Notes: generated from the sequence alone by a model not told the origin. Positions 1-12,477 are shown, counted from the first letter of the stretch. The stretch is 64,000 bases of DNA from Klebsiella variicola (GCF_000828055.2 NZ_CP010523.2:1-64000); one strand, 5' to 3'. A program made the numbers and translations.

Positions 1-1404
1 GTGTCACTTTCGCTTTGGCAGCAGTGTCTTGCCCGATTGCAGGATGAGTTACCAGCCACAGAATTCAGCATGTGGATCCGCCCATTGCAGGCGGAACTGA
101 GCGATAACACGCTGGCACTGTATGCGCCAAACCGTTTTGTGCTCGACTGGGTAAGGGACAAATACCTCAATAATATCAATGGACTCCTCAATGACTTTTG
201 CGGTGCTGATGCCCCGCAGCTGCGTTTTGAGGTGGGTGCTAAGCCAGCCAGCTCGCTGCAGAAAGGAGCGGTAAGCCCGGCTGCGGCGGCCATTCCGGCG
301 GCGCAGGTGCAGACCGCGCGTGTGGCGCCGACGATCGTGCGCCCAGGCTGGGATAATGTCCCGGCGCCAGCGGAGCCGACCTACCGCTCTAACGTTAACG
401 TGAAACACACGTTTGATAACTTCGTCGAAGGTAAATCTAACCAGCTGGCCCGCGCGGCGGCGCGTCAGGTGGCGGATAACCCGGGCGGGGCCTACAACCC
501 ACTGTTCCTTTATGGCGGCACCGGTCTGGGGAAAACCCACCTGTTGCACGCGGTGGGTAACGGCATTGTGGCGCGTAAGCCGAACGCCAAAGTGGTCTAT
601 ATGCACTCCGAGCGTTTCGTCCAGGACATGGTCAAAGCGCTGCAAAACAACGCCATCGAAGAGTTTAAACGCTACTACCGATCCGTTGACGCCCTGCTGA
701 TCGATGACATTCAGTTCTTTGCTAATAAAGAGCGATCCCAGGAAGAGTTTTTCCACACCTTCAATGCCCTGCTGGAAGGTAATCAGCAGATCATCCTGAC
801 GTCGGATCGTTATCCAAAAGAGATCAACGGCGTAGAAGATCGTCTGAAATCCCGCTTCGGCTGGGGTCTGACGGTGGCGATCGAGCCGCCGGAGCTGGAA
901 ACCCGCGTCGCGATCCTGATGAAAAAAGCCGATGAAAACGACATTCGCCTGCCGGGCGAAGTGGCGTTCTTTATTGCCAAGCGACTGCGCTCAAACGTGC
1001 GTGAGCTGGAGGGGGCGCTGAACCGCGTTATCGCCAACGCCAACTTCACCGGCCGGGCGATCACCATCGATTTCGTGCGCGAAGCGCTGCGCGATCTGTT
1101 GGCGCTGCAGGAAAAACTGGTCACCATCGACAATATTCAAAAGACGGTGGCGGAGTACTACAAGATTAAGGTAGCGGATCTGCTGTCCAAGCGCCGCTCC
1201 CGTTCGGTGGCGCGTCCTCGCCAGATGGCGATGGCGCTGGCCAAAGAGCTGACCAACCACAGCCTGCCGGAAATCGGCGATGCGTTTGGCGGCCGCGACC
1301 ATACCACCGTGCTGCACGCCTGCCGTAAGATTGAGCAGTTGCGTGAAGAAAGCCACGACATTAAAGAAGATTTTTCCAATTTAATCAGAACATTATCCTC
1401 GTGA
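1..1404 (+). CDS. dnaA: DnaA, chromosomal replication initiator
   Basis: DnaA is the AAA+ ATPase that binds DnaA boxes in oriC, melts the origin and recruits the DnaB helicase. The 467-residue protein matches the E. coli protein in length and start. It has the N-terminal DnaB-interaction domain, a variable linker rich in Ala and Pro (about residues 85-130), the AAA+ domain with Walker A GGTGLGKT from about residue 172 and Walker B aspartates near 235-236, and the C-terminal DNA-binding helix with the signature [11 protein letters not shown]. The start is GTG, as in E. coli. The window begins exactly at this codon, so the promoter and its DnaA boxes are not visible. dnaN follows after 4 bases, consistent with a dnaA-dnaN operon. 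Confidence 0.99.
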   Translation: MSLSLWQQCLARLQDELPATEFSMWIRPLQAELSDNTLALYAPNRFVLDWVRDKYLNNINGLLNDFCGADAPQLRFEVGAKPASSLQKGAVSPAAAAIPAAQVQTARVAPTIVRPGWDNVPAPAEPTYRSNVNVKHTFDNFVEGKSNQLARAAARQVADNPGGAYNPLFLYGGTGLGKTHLLHAVGNGIVARKPNAKVVYMHSERFVQDMVKALQNNAIEEFKRYYRSVDALLIDDIQFFANKERSQEEFFHTFNALLEGNQQIILTSDRYPKEINGVEDRLKSRFGWGLTVAIEPPELETRVAILMKKADENDIRLPGEVAFFIAKRLRSNVRELEGALNRVIANANFTGRAITIDFVREALRDLLALQEKLVTIDNIQKTVAEYYKIKVADLLSKRRSRSVARPRQMAMALAKELTNHSLPEIGDAFGGRDHTTVLHACRKIEQLREESHDIKEDFSNLIRTLSS

Positions 1405-1408
1405 CGCT

Positions 1409-2509
1409 ATGAAATTTACCGTAGAACGTGAACATTTATTAAAACCGCTGCAACAGGTGAGCGGTCCGTTAGGTGGTCGTCCGACGCTGCCCATTCTCGG
1501 TAACCTGCTGCTTCAGGTCGCGGACGGCGCACTGTCGCTGACCGGTACCGATCTTGAAATGGAGATGGTGGCGCGCGTGGCGCTGGTTCAGCCGCACGAA
1601 GCGGGCGCAACGACCGTTCCGGCGCGTAAATTCTTTGATATCTGCCGCGGCCTGCCGGAAGGCGCGGAGATCGCGGTTCAGCTGGAAGGCGATCGGATGC
1701 TGGTGCGTTCCGGCCGCAGCCGCTTCTCGCTGTCGACGCTGCCTGCTGCCGATTTCCCGAATCTGGATGACTGGCAGAGCGAAGTGGAATTTACCCTGCC
1801 GCAGGCGACCATGAAGCGTCTGATCGAAGCCACTCAGTTCTCGATGGCGCACCAGGATGTTCGTTACTACTTAAACGGCATGCTGTTTGAAACCGAAGGC
1901 AGCGAACTGCGCACGGTGGCCACCGATGGTCACCGCCTGGCGGTCTGTTCGATGCCGCTGGAAGCGTCGCTGCCGAACCATTCGGTGATCGTGCCGCGTA
2001 AAGGGGTGATTGAGTTGATGCGGATGCTCGACGGCGGCGATACCCCGCTGCGCGTGCAGATTGGCAGCAACAATATCCGCGCTCATGTGGGCGATTTTAT
2101 CTTTACGTCGAAGCTGGTTGATGGCCGTTTCCCGGATTATCGCCGCGTATTGCCGAAAAATCCGGATAAACATCTCGATGCTGGCTGTGACATTCTCAAG
2201 CAGGCCTTCGCCCGCGCGGCAATCCTCTCGAACGAGAAATTCCGCGGCGTGCGGCTGTACGTCAGCGAAAATCAGCTGAAAATCACCGCTAACAACCCGG
2301 AGCAGGAAGAGGCGGAAGAGATCCTTGACGTGACCTACGCCGGAACGGAGATGGAGATTGGCTTCAACGTTAGCTACGTGCTGGATGTGCTCAATGCGCT
2401 GAAATGCGAGAATGTGCGCATTCTGCTGACGGATTCGGTGTCGAGCGTGCAGATTGAGGATGCGGCTTCACAATCCGCCGCCTATGTCGTCATGCCTATG
2501 AGATTGTAG
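1409..2509 (+). CDS. dnaN: DNA polymerase III beta sliding clamp
   Basis: This is the ring-shaped processivity clamp that tethers DNA polymerase III and other clamp-binding proteins to DNA. The 366 residues equal the usual length and contain three repeated clamp folds; the C-terminal motif YVVMPMRL, which contributes to the peptide-binding cleft, is intact. The ATG lies 4 bases after the dnaA stop, so the two are co-transcribed. In E. coli recF follows immediately; here a palindromic repeat of about 120 bp separates them (see 2530-2650). Confidence 0.99.
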   Translation: MKFTVEREHLLKPLQQVSGPLGGRPTLPILGNLLLQVADGALSLTGTDLEMEMVARVALVQPHEAGATTVPARKFFDICRGLPEGAEIAVQLEGDRMLVRSGRSRFSLSTLPAADFPNLDDWQSEVEFTLPQATMKRLIEATQFSMAHQDVRYYLNGMLFETEGSELRTVATDGHRLAVCSMPLEASLPNHSVIVPRKGVIELMRMLDGGDTPLRVQIGSNNIRAHVGDFIFTSKLVDGRFPDYRRVLPKNPDKHLDAGCDILKQAFARAAILSNEKFRGVRLYVSENQLKITANNPEQEEAEEILDVTYAGTEMEIGFNVSYVLDVLNALKCENVRILLTDSVSSVQIEDAASQSAAYVVMPMRL

Positions 2510-2529
2510 TGGAAAATATCAGGCTATCT

Positions 2530-2650
2530 TACTTGCCATTTTCAACCTGGGCTGTGCTCGCCCCTGTCACGTACTTCGTGTACGCTCCAGGGTCTGCGCG
2601 CAGTCCGCGTTGAAACTGGCTGCGCCGATAACGCCCTGGCCCAAAGAACG
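2530..2650. repeat. ERIC-like palindromic repeat between dnaN and recF
   Basis: The 146-base dnaN-recF gap holds an imperfect long palindrome. Outer arms TTTCAAC (2540-2546) and GTTGAAA (2609-2615) flank a central hairpin with stems CCCTG/CAGGG (2562-2566/2588-2592) and CGTAC/GTACG (2570-2574/2580-2584). Length, GC-rich arms and the central stem resemble the ERIC (IRU) repeats of enterobacteria, although the core differs from the consensus. It ends just before the recF start at 2656. The family name is by resemblance only. Confidence 0.6.
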
Positions 2651-2655
2651 CTGAT

Positions 2656-6172
<3,517 letters not shown>

Positions 6173-6220
6173 GCTGCGTATTTCCCGGTAACGCGTTTTA
6201 CCGGGGCAACAGGATGTGTA

Positions 6221-6256
6221 AGCCCGGTCGCATTGCGTGACCGGGCTTTTTTTTGC
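6221..6256 (+). terminator. Rho-independent terminator after gyrB
   Basis: Perfect 8-bp stem GCCCGGTC/GACCGGGC (6222-6229 with 6239-6246) with a 9-base loop, followed by a run of eight T. A second hairpin, CCCGGTA/TACCGGG (6184-6190/6199-6205), precedes it without a T tract. Confidence 0.9.
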
Positions 6257-6372
6257 TGCTAAAAGGGGATTCTTCGCTCCCGCTTCCATCCCCCTTTCCG
6301 GCCGACACTTTTACTGTTTTTTGAGCGGAATCGCGTTAGCATGAGGGAAGACTCATCTTACCCGGGGATCCT

Positions 6373-7185
6373 ATGGCTATTAAACTGATTGCAATCGATA
6401 TGGACGGCACGCTGCTGCTGCCAGACCATACCATCTCTCCTGCGGTGAAAGCCGCCATTGCCGCGGCGCGCGAGCGGGGTGTCAACGTGGTGCTGACCAC
6501 CGGTCGCCCTTACGCTGGCGTCCACAGCTATCTGAAAGAGCTGCATATGGAGCAGCCGGGTGATTACTGCATTACCTACAATGGCGCGCTGGTGCAGAAG
6601 GCCGGTGACGGCAGTACCGTTGCGCAAACCGCGCTAAGCTATGACGACTATCGTTTCCTCGAGCAGCTCTCCCGCGAGGTTGGCTCTCACTTCCACGCGC
6701 TCGATCGCAACACGCTCTACACCGCGAACCGCGATATCAGCTACTACACCGTCCACGAATCCTACGTGGCGACCATCCCGCTGGTGTTCTGTGAAGCGGA
6801 AAAAATGGACCCTGAGATCCAGCTGCTGAAGGTGATGATGATCGATGAGCCGGCGATCCTGGATAAGGCCATCGCCCGTATCCCGGCGGAAGTGAAAGAG
6901 AAGTACACCGTGCTGAAAAGTGCGCCGTACTTCCTCGAAATTCTGGATAAACGCGTCAATAAAGGCACTGGCGTGAAGTCCCTGGCCGATGCGCTGGGTA
7001 TCAAACCGGAAGAGATTATGGCGATTGGCGATCAGGAAAATGATATCGCGATGATTGAGTTTGCCGGCGTCGGCGTGGCGATGGATAACGCCATTCCCGC
7101 GGTCAAAGAAGCGGCGAACTTCATCACCAAATCTAACCTCGAAGATGGCGTCGCCTTCGCCATTGAAAAATACGTTTTAGCGTAA
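6373..7185 (+). CDS. yidA: Sugar phosphatase YidA (HAD superfamily)
   Basis: This is a HAD-like, Cof-type phosphatase; the E. coli protein dephosphorylates small sugar phosphates in vitro. The 270 residues show motif I DMDGTLL (nucleophile Asp9), motif II around VVLTTGRP, a conserved Lys region and motif IV GDQENDIAMI near residue 216. It has its own promoter region downstream of the gyrB terminator and is followed by another terminator, so it is probably monocistronic. The immediate gyrB-yidA neighbourhood matches E. coli. Confidence 0.96.
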   Translation: MAIKLIAIDMDGTLLLPDHTISPAVKAAIAAARERGVNVVLTTGRPYAGVHSYLKELHMEQPGDYCITYNGALVQKAGDGSTVAQTALSYDDYRFLEQLSREVGSHFHALDRNTLYTANRDISYYTVHESYVATIPLVFCEAEKMDPEIQLLKVMMIDEPAILDKAIARIPAEVKEKYTVLKSAPYFLEILDKRVNKGTGVKSLADALGIKPEEIMAIGDQENDIAMIEFAGVGVAMDNAIPAVKEAANFITKSNLEDGVAFAIEKYVLA

Positions 7186-7195
7186 GCGTTCTTCA

Positions 7196-7230
7196 GGCCC
7201 GGCGTTGTCCGGGCCGATCTTCTCTTTTTT
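7196..7230 (+). terminator. Rho-independent terminator after yidA
   Basis: Perfect stem GGCCCGG/CCGGGCC (7196-7202/7209-7215) with a 6-base loop, then a T-rich tail ending in six T. Confidence 0.85.
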
Positions 7231-7334
7231 CATGAACAGATGTTAATCCGCATTTAAATCCCTTATTCCGTACAGGGGATTCTATAAGCTACCCGCCCTC
7301 TTTTTCGCCATGCTTCACTAACATCATAATTTTC

Positions 7335-8417
7335 ATGAATATATACCACCGTTTGATGTTGGTTGCGCTGCCATTCGCCTCTGTACAGATTTGCGTGGCC
7401 GCGGAATCAACGGCGCCGCTTGAGCCGGTATACGCCTATCACGGCGCAGAACCGGCGGATCTGCCTGCGCCGGTCAAAACCGAGACCGCAGTAGCGGAAC
7501 CAACCGCGATATTGCCTTTTTTAGGCGATGAGGCCAGAAAGCGCGGCTACGTCCTGCCGCTGCCGTTTGGCGTCAGCATGAACTATATGGATATGCGGCA
7601 GAATATTAATGTCGACAGCATTAACTTCACCGGGCTGTCGCTGGATGGCCGTAACATCGATTGCGGTAAGGATCCTGTCTGCAAACACGCCGTGAATAAC
7701 ATTTTCGCTAATGGGCCGGTCTCGCTGGATAACGCCTTCCAGATTGGCGTCGGTAATACGCGGGAAAGCAGCAAAACCGAGACGCTTAAGCTGGATGCCT
7801 GGCTGCTGCCATTTATGAACGTTTATGGCCTCGTCGGACACACCGAAGGGCATTCGATTTCGCAGATTGCCGTTGGTCTGAAGGGGCCAAACGGTAAAGT
7901 AGTGCCCCTGCCGGGGATGCAGGATCTCGACTTTCGTCTCGATTTTAAAGGCACCACCTACGGGATGGGCACCACCCTGGTGGGCGGCATCGGCAACTGG
8001 TTTACCGTGCTGGACGCCAACTACACGCAAACGCGCTTTGATATCCTCGACGGCAGTATCGACGCGTTTACCTTTTCGCCGCGCGTAGGCTATCGTTTTA
8101 ATACGCCATCGGTCGATACGCTGCATCTCCCCGCCGGAAAGCTGAACCTGTGGGTCGGCAGCATGTATCAGGACGTACAGCAGGAGTTTAAGGGCAGTCT
8201 CAACGATCTCTCAATGCCGTCGCCGATGCTGCAAAATATGGTCAATCTGGCCAATCAGGACAATAACGGCCGCTTCGATGTGAAACAGCATTTACAGTCG
8301 CCGTGGAACGTACTGGTGGGCGCGCAGTACGAGCTGACGCAGCATTTCAATATTACTACCGAGTTTGGCTTTGCCGAACGTAACAGTTTTTTTATCGCCG
8401 GTGAGTATCGCTTTTGA
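7335..8417 (+). CDS. Putative outer-membrane beta-barrel protein, unknown function
   Basis: I do not recognise a named gene. The 360-residue product begins with a signal peptide (hydrophobic stretch about residues 6-22, probable cleavage after the CVAA region), then a Pro/Ala-rich linker. The rest is rich in alternating hydrophobic/aromatic strands and ends in EYRF, a C-terminal Phe typical of outer-membrane barrels recognised by the BAM complex. Two cysteines (GRNIDCGKDPVCKH) could form a disulfide in an external loop. It overlaps the next gene by 4 bases, so the two are almost certainly co-transcribed and translationally coupled. E. coli has nothing between yidA and yidR matching this pair. 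Confidence 0.8.
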   Translation: MNIYHRLMLVALPFASVQICVAAESTAPLEPVYAYHGAEPADLPAPVKTETAVAEPTAILPFLGDEARKRGYVLPLPFGVSMNYMDMRQNINVDSINFTGLSLDGRNIDCGKDPVCKHAVNNIFANGPVSLDNAFQIGVGNTRESSKTETLKLDAWLLPFMNVYGLVGHTEGHSISQIAVGLKGPNGKVVPLPGMQDLDFRLDFKGTTYGMGTTLVGGIGNWFTVLDANYTQTRFDILDGSIDAFTFSPRVGYRFNTPSVDTLHLPAGKLNLWVGSMYQDVQQEFKGSLNDLSMPSPMLQNMVNLANQDNNGRFDVKQHLQSPWNVLVGAQYELTQHFNITTEFGFAERNSFFIAGEYRF

Positions 8418-9547
8418 GCCGACCGTTTATCCTTTTTCTGCTGCTGATGGCCTACCCGACAGGCAGCCAGGCCGAGACGCTCAGCCGCGAGAAAATCGAC
8501 GGCTGGCTGCAGCATCTCGGCGCCAGCGATAAGTTCGACGCCAGCAAAGGCATCGACTGGGGCGTGATGCCCGGTCCGTTCTATACGCCGGAGCTGGGGC
8601 TGGGCATCGGCACCGCGGTCGTCGGCATGTATCGCCCCGATCCGCAGGATACCACCAGCCAGAATTCCACCCTGACGCTCAGCGGCTACGCCAGCTCCAC
8701 CGGCGCGTTTGGCCTCAGCGTGAAAAACTACGCCTTTTTCGATAACGATCTGTGGCGCGTATTTGTTGAAGGGTCGATGGCCAATACCCCGACTTACTAC
8801 TGGGGGCAGGGTTTTCACGCCGGAGATAAAGACAACGAGAAGGAAAAATATACCGCCCAGGTGCTGACCCTGCGCCCGACAATCTACCGGCAACTGATCG
8901 ACAATGTTTATCTGGGCACGGGGTGGTCGCTGGCGGCGCAGAATGCCGATGAGATGGACCACGACGATTTACCGAAAATAGAAAGTACCCCACAGGGACC
9001 GTCGGTATTCAGCTCTGGCGCCAGCATCGATATCAACTGGGACGATCGCGACTTTGTCCCCAACCCGCGCCGGGGCCAGTATGCCAACTTCCGCTACACC
9101 CATTACGCGCCCGGGTTAGGCAGCGATACCCGTTTTGATGAATTTCAGCTGCACTATAGCCATTATCATGCCCTGAGCGAGAAAAGCGTGCTCGCCTGGG
9201 AGGCCGATGGCGCCTTCACCCAAGGGGATGTACCGTGGAGCATGATGCCTCTGCTGGGCGGCGATGAGCGGATGCGCGGCTACTATCAGGGGCGCTACCG
9301 GGATAAAAACGTCGTTAGCAGCCAACTGGAATACCGTCGGCAGCTCACCTGGCGGCACGGGATTGTGGCCTGGGTCGGGGCGGGAACCATGGGGCCGTCG
9401 CTGTCATCGCTGAACAATGGCCGCTGGCTGCCTACCGGCGGCGTTGGCTATCGTTTCGAGTTCAAGCCGCGGGTCAATATCCGTCTTGATTACGGCATCG
9501 GCAAAGGCAGCAGCGGGTTCTATTTCCAGGTTGGAGAAGCGTTTTAA
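8414..9547 (+). CDS. Omp85/BamA-type surface antigen barrel without POTRA domains
   Basis: The protein has 377 residues with a signal peptide (FILFLLLMAYPTGSQA) and a long C-terminal region that looks like the bacterial surface antigen (Omp85 C-terminal) barrel: repeated strands, the loop GGDERMRGYYQGRYRDKN, which resembles the conserved VRGY/F motif of Omp85 loop 6, and a terminal Phe (QVGEAF). At this length there is no room for tandem POTRA domains, so it is a minimal Omp85 relative, not BamA or TamA. The start is TTG at 8414, inside the stop of the preceding barrel gene (TTGA overlap). Family assignment is from motif and architecture; the function and any link with its partner are inferred. 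Confidence 0.75.
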   Translation: MSRPFILFLLLMAYPTGSQAETLSREKIDGWLQHLGASDKFDASKGIDWGVMPGPFYTPELGLGIGTAVVGMYRPDPQDTTSQNSTLTLSGYASSTGAFGLSVKNYAFFDNDLWRVFVEGSMANTPTYYWGQGFHAGDKDNEKEKYTAQVLTLRPTIYRQLIDNVYLGTGWSLAAQNADEMDHDDLPKIESTPQGPSVFSSGASIDINWDDRDFVPNPRRGQYANFRYTHYAPGLGSDTRFDEFQLHYSHYHALSEKSVLAWEADGAFTQGDVPWSMMPLLGGDERMRGYYQGRYRDKNVVSSQLEYRRQLTWRHGIVAWVGAGTMGPSLSSLNNGRWLPTGGVGYRFEFKPRVNIRLDYGIGKGSSGFYFQVGEAF

Positions 9548-9624
9548 GCACATTGTCGGGCATTCAACCCCGCGCGGATTGCGGTATGCTAAAGCCACTC
9601 TTATATCGGCCCGGTCAGCACGCC

Positions 9625-10851
9625 ATGAAACAAGTTACCTTTGCCCCTCGCAACCACCAGCTCACTAACACCCGCACCTGGACCCCCGACAGCCAGTGGC
9701 TGGTGTTCGACGTCCGCCCGTCCGGCGCGTCGTTTACCGGCGAAACCATTGAGCGAGTGAACGTAAACAGCGGTACTGTGGAGACCGTCTATCATGCCAC
9801 GCAAGGCGCGCGCGTTGGCGTGGTGACCGTGCATCCAACCCAGGAGCGCTATGTGTTTATTCATGGCCCCGAGCAGCCGGATGCGCAGTGGCAGTATGAT
9901 TTTCATCATCGCCGCGGGGTGGTGGCCTTTCAGGGGGCCGTCGAGAATCTGGACGCCATGGACATTACCGCCCCTTACACGCCCGGCGCGCTGCGCGGCG
10001 GCAGCCACGTCCATGTCTATAGCCCCAACGGTCAGTTCGTCAGCTTTACCTATAACGACCACGTGCTGCACGAGCGCGACCCGGCGCTGGACTTGCGCAA
10101 CGTCGGTGTGGCGGCGCCATATGGGCCGGTGACGCCGCAGGGAAAGCATCCGCGCGAATATAGCGGCAGCCACTGGTGCGTGCTGGTAAGCCGCACGACA
10201 CCGACTCCCGTGCCGGGCAGCGATGAGATTAATCGGGCCTATGAAGAGGGGTGGGTCGGGAACCATGCGCTGGCGTTTATTGGCGATACCCTGGCGGAAA
10301 ATGGCGATAAAGTGCCTGAGCTGTTTATTGTCGATCTGCCGCAGGATGAAGCCGGCTGGAAGCAGCCTGGCGGGGCGCCGCTGGCCGGTACCGCAACCAC
10401 AATGCCGGCGCCGCCGGCGGGCGTCAGTCAGCGTCGTTTGACCTTCACCCACCATCGCCGCTACCCGGGACTGGTGAACGTCCCGCGCCACTGGGTGCGC
10501 GCCAATCCCCAGGCGACGGCGATAGCCTTTCTGATGCGCGATGACGCCGGCGTGGTGCAGCTGTGGCTTATTTCACCGCAGGGGGGCGAGCCGCGTCAGT
10601 TGACGTATCATGCGTCGGGTATCCAGTCGGCGTTTAACTGGCATCCATCAGGAGAGTGGCTGGGCTTTGTGCTGGAGGATCGGATTGCCTGCTGTCATGC
10701 CGGCACAGGCGATATCACCTTTTTAACCAAGGTGCATGCGCATGCGCCCTCGGCTGATGCGATCGTCTTTTCGCCAGACGGTAAACAGATTGCCTGGATG
10801 GAGGAGGTGGACGGTTATCGCCAGCTGTGGGTCACACAGACCGGACGATAA
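9625..10851 (+). CDS. yidR: YidR, DUF3748 beta-propeller-like protein
   Basis: The 408 residues start MKQVTFAPRNHQLTNT, colinear with E. coli YidR. The reading frame extends 24 codons further upstream (to 9553), but the ATG at 9625 matches the family start. The sequence contains repeated TolB/WD40-like blades (PDSQWLVFDVRPSG, SPNGQFVSFTYNDH, HPSGEWLGFVLED, SPDGKQIAWMEEVDG), suggesting a beta-propeller. There is no signal peptide. The biochemical function is unknown. It converges tail to tail with yidQ, leaving 1 base between the stops. Confidence 0.92.
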   Translation: MKQVTFAPRNHQLTNTRTWTPDSQWLVFDVRPSGASFTGETIERVNVNSGTVETVYHATQGARVGVVTVHPTQERYVFIHGPEQPDAQWQYDFHHRRGVVAFQGAVENLDAMDITAPYTPGALRGGSHVHVYSPNGQFVSFTYNDHVLHERDPALDLRNVGVAAPYGPVTPQGKHPREYSGSHWCVLVSRTTPTPVPGSDEINRAYEEGWVGNHALAFIGDTLAENGDKVPELFIVDLPQDEAGWKQPGGAPLAGTATTMPAPPAGVSQRRLTFTHHRRYPGLVNVPRHWVRANPQATAIAFLMRDDAGVVQLWLISPQGGEPRQLTYHASGIQSAFNWHPSGEWLGFVLEDRIACCHAGTGDITFLTKVHAHAPSADAIVFSPDGKQIAWMEEVDGYRQLWVTQTGR

Positions 10852-10852
10852 C

Positions 10853-11185
10853 TTACTGGGCAGGCATCGGCGCTGGCGGTATCACCGAGTTGGTCGCCAG
10901 CGTGGCCTTCTCGCTTTTTTCGACCCGTGATTTGATTGAGCTGTCGGTGCGGAACATATCCCACGGCAGCAGCAGGGTATCCATGACGGCGGTGAACGGC
11001 ATGTCCAGCGCCACCAGTGATTTCACACCCCAGTTGGTATCGCTGTCTCCCAGCGTTTGCGCACTGGATCGCGTGCCCGGATAGGTTCCCTCTTTGCCAC
11101 CGGTATGTGACATTACGCTGGAGCAACCGCTCAGGCTTATTATCCCGCTGAACAGGACCAGCTTTAACAGTCGTCTGCTTTTCAT
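10853..11185 (-). CDS. yidQ: YidQ, small outer-membrane lipoprotein (DUF1375)
   Basis: A 110-residue lipoprotein precursor: basic N-terminus MKSRRLLK, hydrophobic core and lipobox LSGC with lipidated Cys21, followed by SS, which favours outer-membrane sorting. The body is the short YidQ family domain (GTYPGTRSSAQTL, PFTAVMDTLLLPWD). The function is not known. It is divergent from ibpA and convergent with yidR, the same order as in E. coli. Confidence 0.92.
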   Translation of the reverse strand: MKSRRLLKLVLFSGIISLSGCSSVMSHTGGKEGTYPGTRSSAQTLGDSDTNWGVKSLVALDMPFTAVMDTLLLPWDMFRTDSSIKSRVEKSEKATLATNSVIPPAPMPAQ

Positions 11186-11361
11186 TGTTCTTCCATCGTC
11201 GTTTCGGGCGTTGAGATAACCTTCAGCGGTTATATCGGGCCAACCCGTGAATGCATAGCGTTATTGCGCCGCACTGTGGCGGGCATCGCACTTTGCTTTT
11301 TGTGCTCCTCCCCCCAGTCTAAGCAATCATCGGCAAACTGCAAAAAAATTCGCCCTCAATC

Positions 11362-11390
11362 CCTTGAAAAGCACGGGGAGAAACCCATTT
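11362..11390 (+). promoter_or_regulatory. Sigma-32 heat-shock promoter of ibpA
   Basis: A -35 like CCTTGAAA (11362-11369) and a -10 like CCCATTT (11384-11390) match the sigma-32 consensus CTTGAAA / CCCCATnT. The separation of 15 bases between CTTGAA and CCCATTT is right for this sigma factor. Transcription would start near 11397. Confidence 0.85.
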
Positions 11391-11396
11391 TATAGG

Positions 11397-11498
11397 TGTA
11401 ACCCACTGAGAATACGCCTGAGGGGTATTCCGGATTACCGAGGCCTGTCCACGATGGAAGGTCATTTGATTCTCGCTGATTTTCAGGAGCTATTTACT
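11397..11498 (+). promoter_or_regulatory. ROSE-type RNA thermometer in the ibpA 5' leader
   Basis: The roughly 100-base leader ends with the ROSE hallmark: U(U/C)GCU (TCGCT at 11473-11477) placed to pair with the Shine-Dalgarno AGGAG (11485-11489) ahead of the ATG at 11499. Known ibpA leaders mask this Shine-Dalgarno at low temperature and release it on heating. The assignment is by motif and position. Confidence 0.8.
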
Positions 11499-11912
11499 AT
11501 GCGTAACTTCGATCTCTCCCCGCTATATCGTTCAGCCATTGGTTTCGACCGCCTGTTCAACCTGCTGGAAAACAATCAAAGCCAGAGCAACGGCGGCTAC
11601 CCTCCGTATAACGTCGAGCTGGTAGACGAAAACCACTATCGCATCGCTATCGCGGTGGCTGGCTTTGCTGAAAGCGAGCTGGAGATCACGGCCCAGGACA
11701 ATCTGCTGATCGTCAAAGGCGCCCACGCCGCCGAGCAGAAAGAGCGGACCTACCTGTATCAGGGGATCGCCGAGCGTAACTTCGAGCGCAAATTCCAGCT
11801 GGCGGAAAATATTCACGTCCGCGGCGCCAACCTGGTGAACGGCCTGCTGTATATCGATCTGGAACGCGTGATCCCGGAAGCGAACAAGCCGCGCCGCATC
11901 GAAATCAACTAA
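11499..11912 (+). CDS. ibpA: IbpA, small heat-shock protein
   Basis: This is an ATP-independent holdase of the alpha-crystallin family that coats unfolding proteins and hands them to DnaK/ClpB. The 137 residues equal E. coli IbpA: N-terminal [20 protein letters not shown], the central alpha-crystallin domain (about residues 35-125) and the C-terminal IEI motif used for oligomerisation. The frame is open upstream to 11364, but ATG 11499 has the Shine-Dalgarno AGGAG and matches the family. ibpB follows about 116 bases later, giving a heat-induced ibpAB operon. Confidence 0.98.
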   Translation: MRNFDLSPLYRSAIGFDRLFNLLENNQSQSNGGYPPYNVELVDENHYRIAIAVAGFAESELEITAQDNLLIVKGAHAAEQKERTYLYQGIAERNFERKFQLAENIHVRGANLVNGLLYIDLERVIPEANKPRRIEIN

Positions 11913-11940
11913 TTGTCCGTTTCAGGCCGCGTGGCGGCCT

Positions 11941-12028
11941 GATGTCACAACCTGCTCGCCGTCAGGGAGCAGATGCGAATTTACAGAATTCGCAGGTATT
12001 CACTCGCTTCTTAGAAGGAGAAAACACT
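11941..12028 (+). promoter_or_regulatory. RNA thermometer in the ibpB leader
   Basis: The ibpA-ibpB spacer contains a hairpin GCGAATT/AATTCGC (11975-11981/11987-11993), then a second ROSE-like element: TCGCT (12004-12008) facing the Shine-Dalgarno AAGGAG (12015-12020), ahead of the ATG at 12029. This parallels the ibpA leader and suggests separate thermal control of ibpB translation. Confidence 0.7.
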
Positions 12029-12457
12029 ATGCGTAACTACGATTTATCCCCCCTGCTGCGTCAATGGATCGGTTTTGACAAACTGGCCAACGCCCTGCAA
12101 ACCGCCGGTGAAAGCCAGAGCTTCCCGCCCTATAACATCGAAAAAAGCGACGATAACCACTATCGCATTACCCTTGCGCTGGCCGGTTTCCGTCAGGAAG
12201 ATTTGGATATTCAACTGGAAGGCACCCGTCTGGTGGTGAAAGGCACGCCGCAGCAGCCGGAAAAAGAGACCACATGGCTGCACCAGGGGCTGGTGAGCCA
12301 GGCCTTCAGCCTGAGCTTCACCCTCGCCGACAACATGGAGGTCTCTGGCGCGACCTTCACCAATGGCCTGCTGCATATCGATCTGACCCGCAATGAGCCT
12401 GAGCAGATTGCCCCGCAGCGTATCGCCATCAGCGAACGACCGGCGCTAAATAGCTAA
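12029..12457 (+). CDS. ibpB: IbpB, small heat-shock protein
   Basis: This is the partner holdase of IbpA; the pair co-assemble on aggregating proteins and IbpB favours later disaggregation. The 142 residues equal E. coli IbpB, with the alpha-crystallin domain ([22 protein letters not shown] onward in outline) and a C-terminal IAI motif. The ATG at 12029 has a strong AAGGAG; the frame open to 11942 is upstream read-through. A terminator follows, ending the ibpAB unit. Confidence 0.98.
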   Translation: MRNYDLSPLLRQWIGFDKLANALQTAGESQSFPPYNIEKSDDNHYRITLALAGFRQEDLDIQLEGTRLVVKGTPQQPEKETTWLHQGLVSQAFSLSFTLADNMEVSGATFTNGLLHIDLTRNEPEQIAPQRIAISERPALNS

Positions 12458-12477
12458 TAAAGTAACCTACTGATAAG

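Noticed and set aside
6184-6205. CCCGGTA/TACCGGG hairpin as the gyrB terminator
   Set aside because: It lacks a T run; the next hairpin (6221-6256) has an ideal one.
9553-9624. 24-codon N-terminal extension of yidR
   Set aside because: The family starts at MKQ (9625), and the extension has no homology or signal-peptide character.
11975-11993. GCGAATT hairpin as an ibpA terminator
   Set aside because: No T tract follows, and it sits in the ibpB leader next to the thermometer element.
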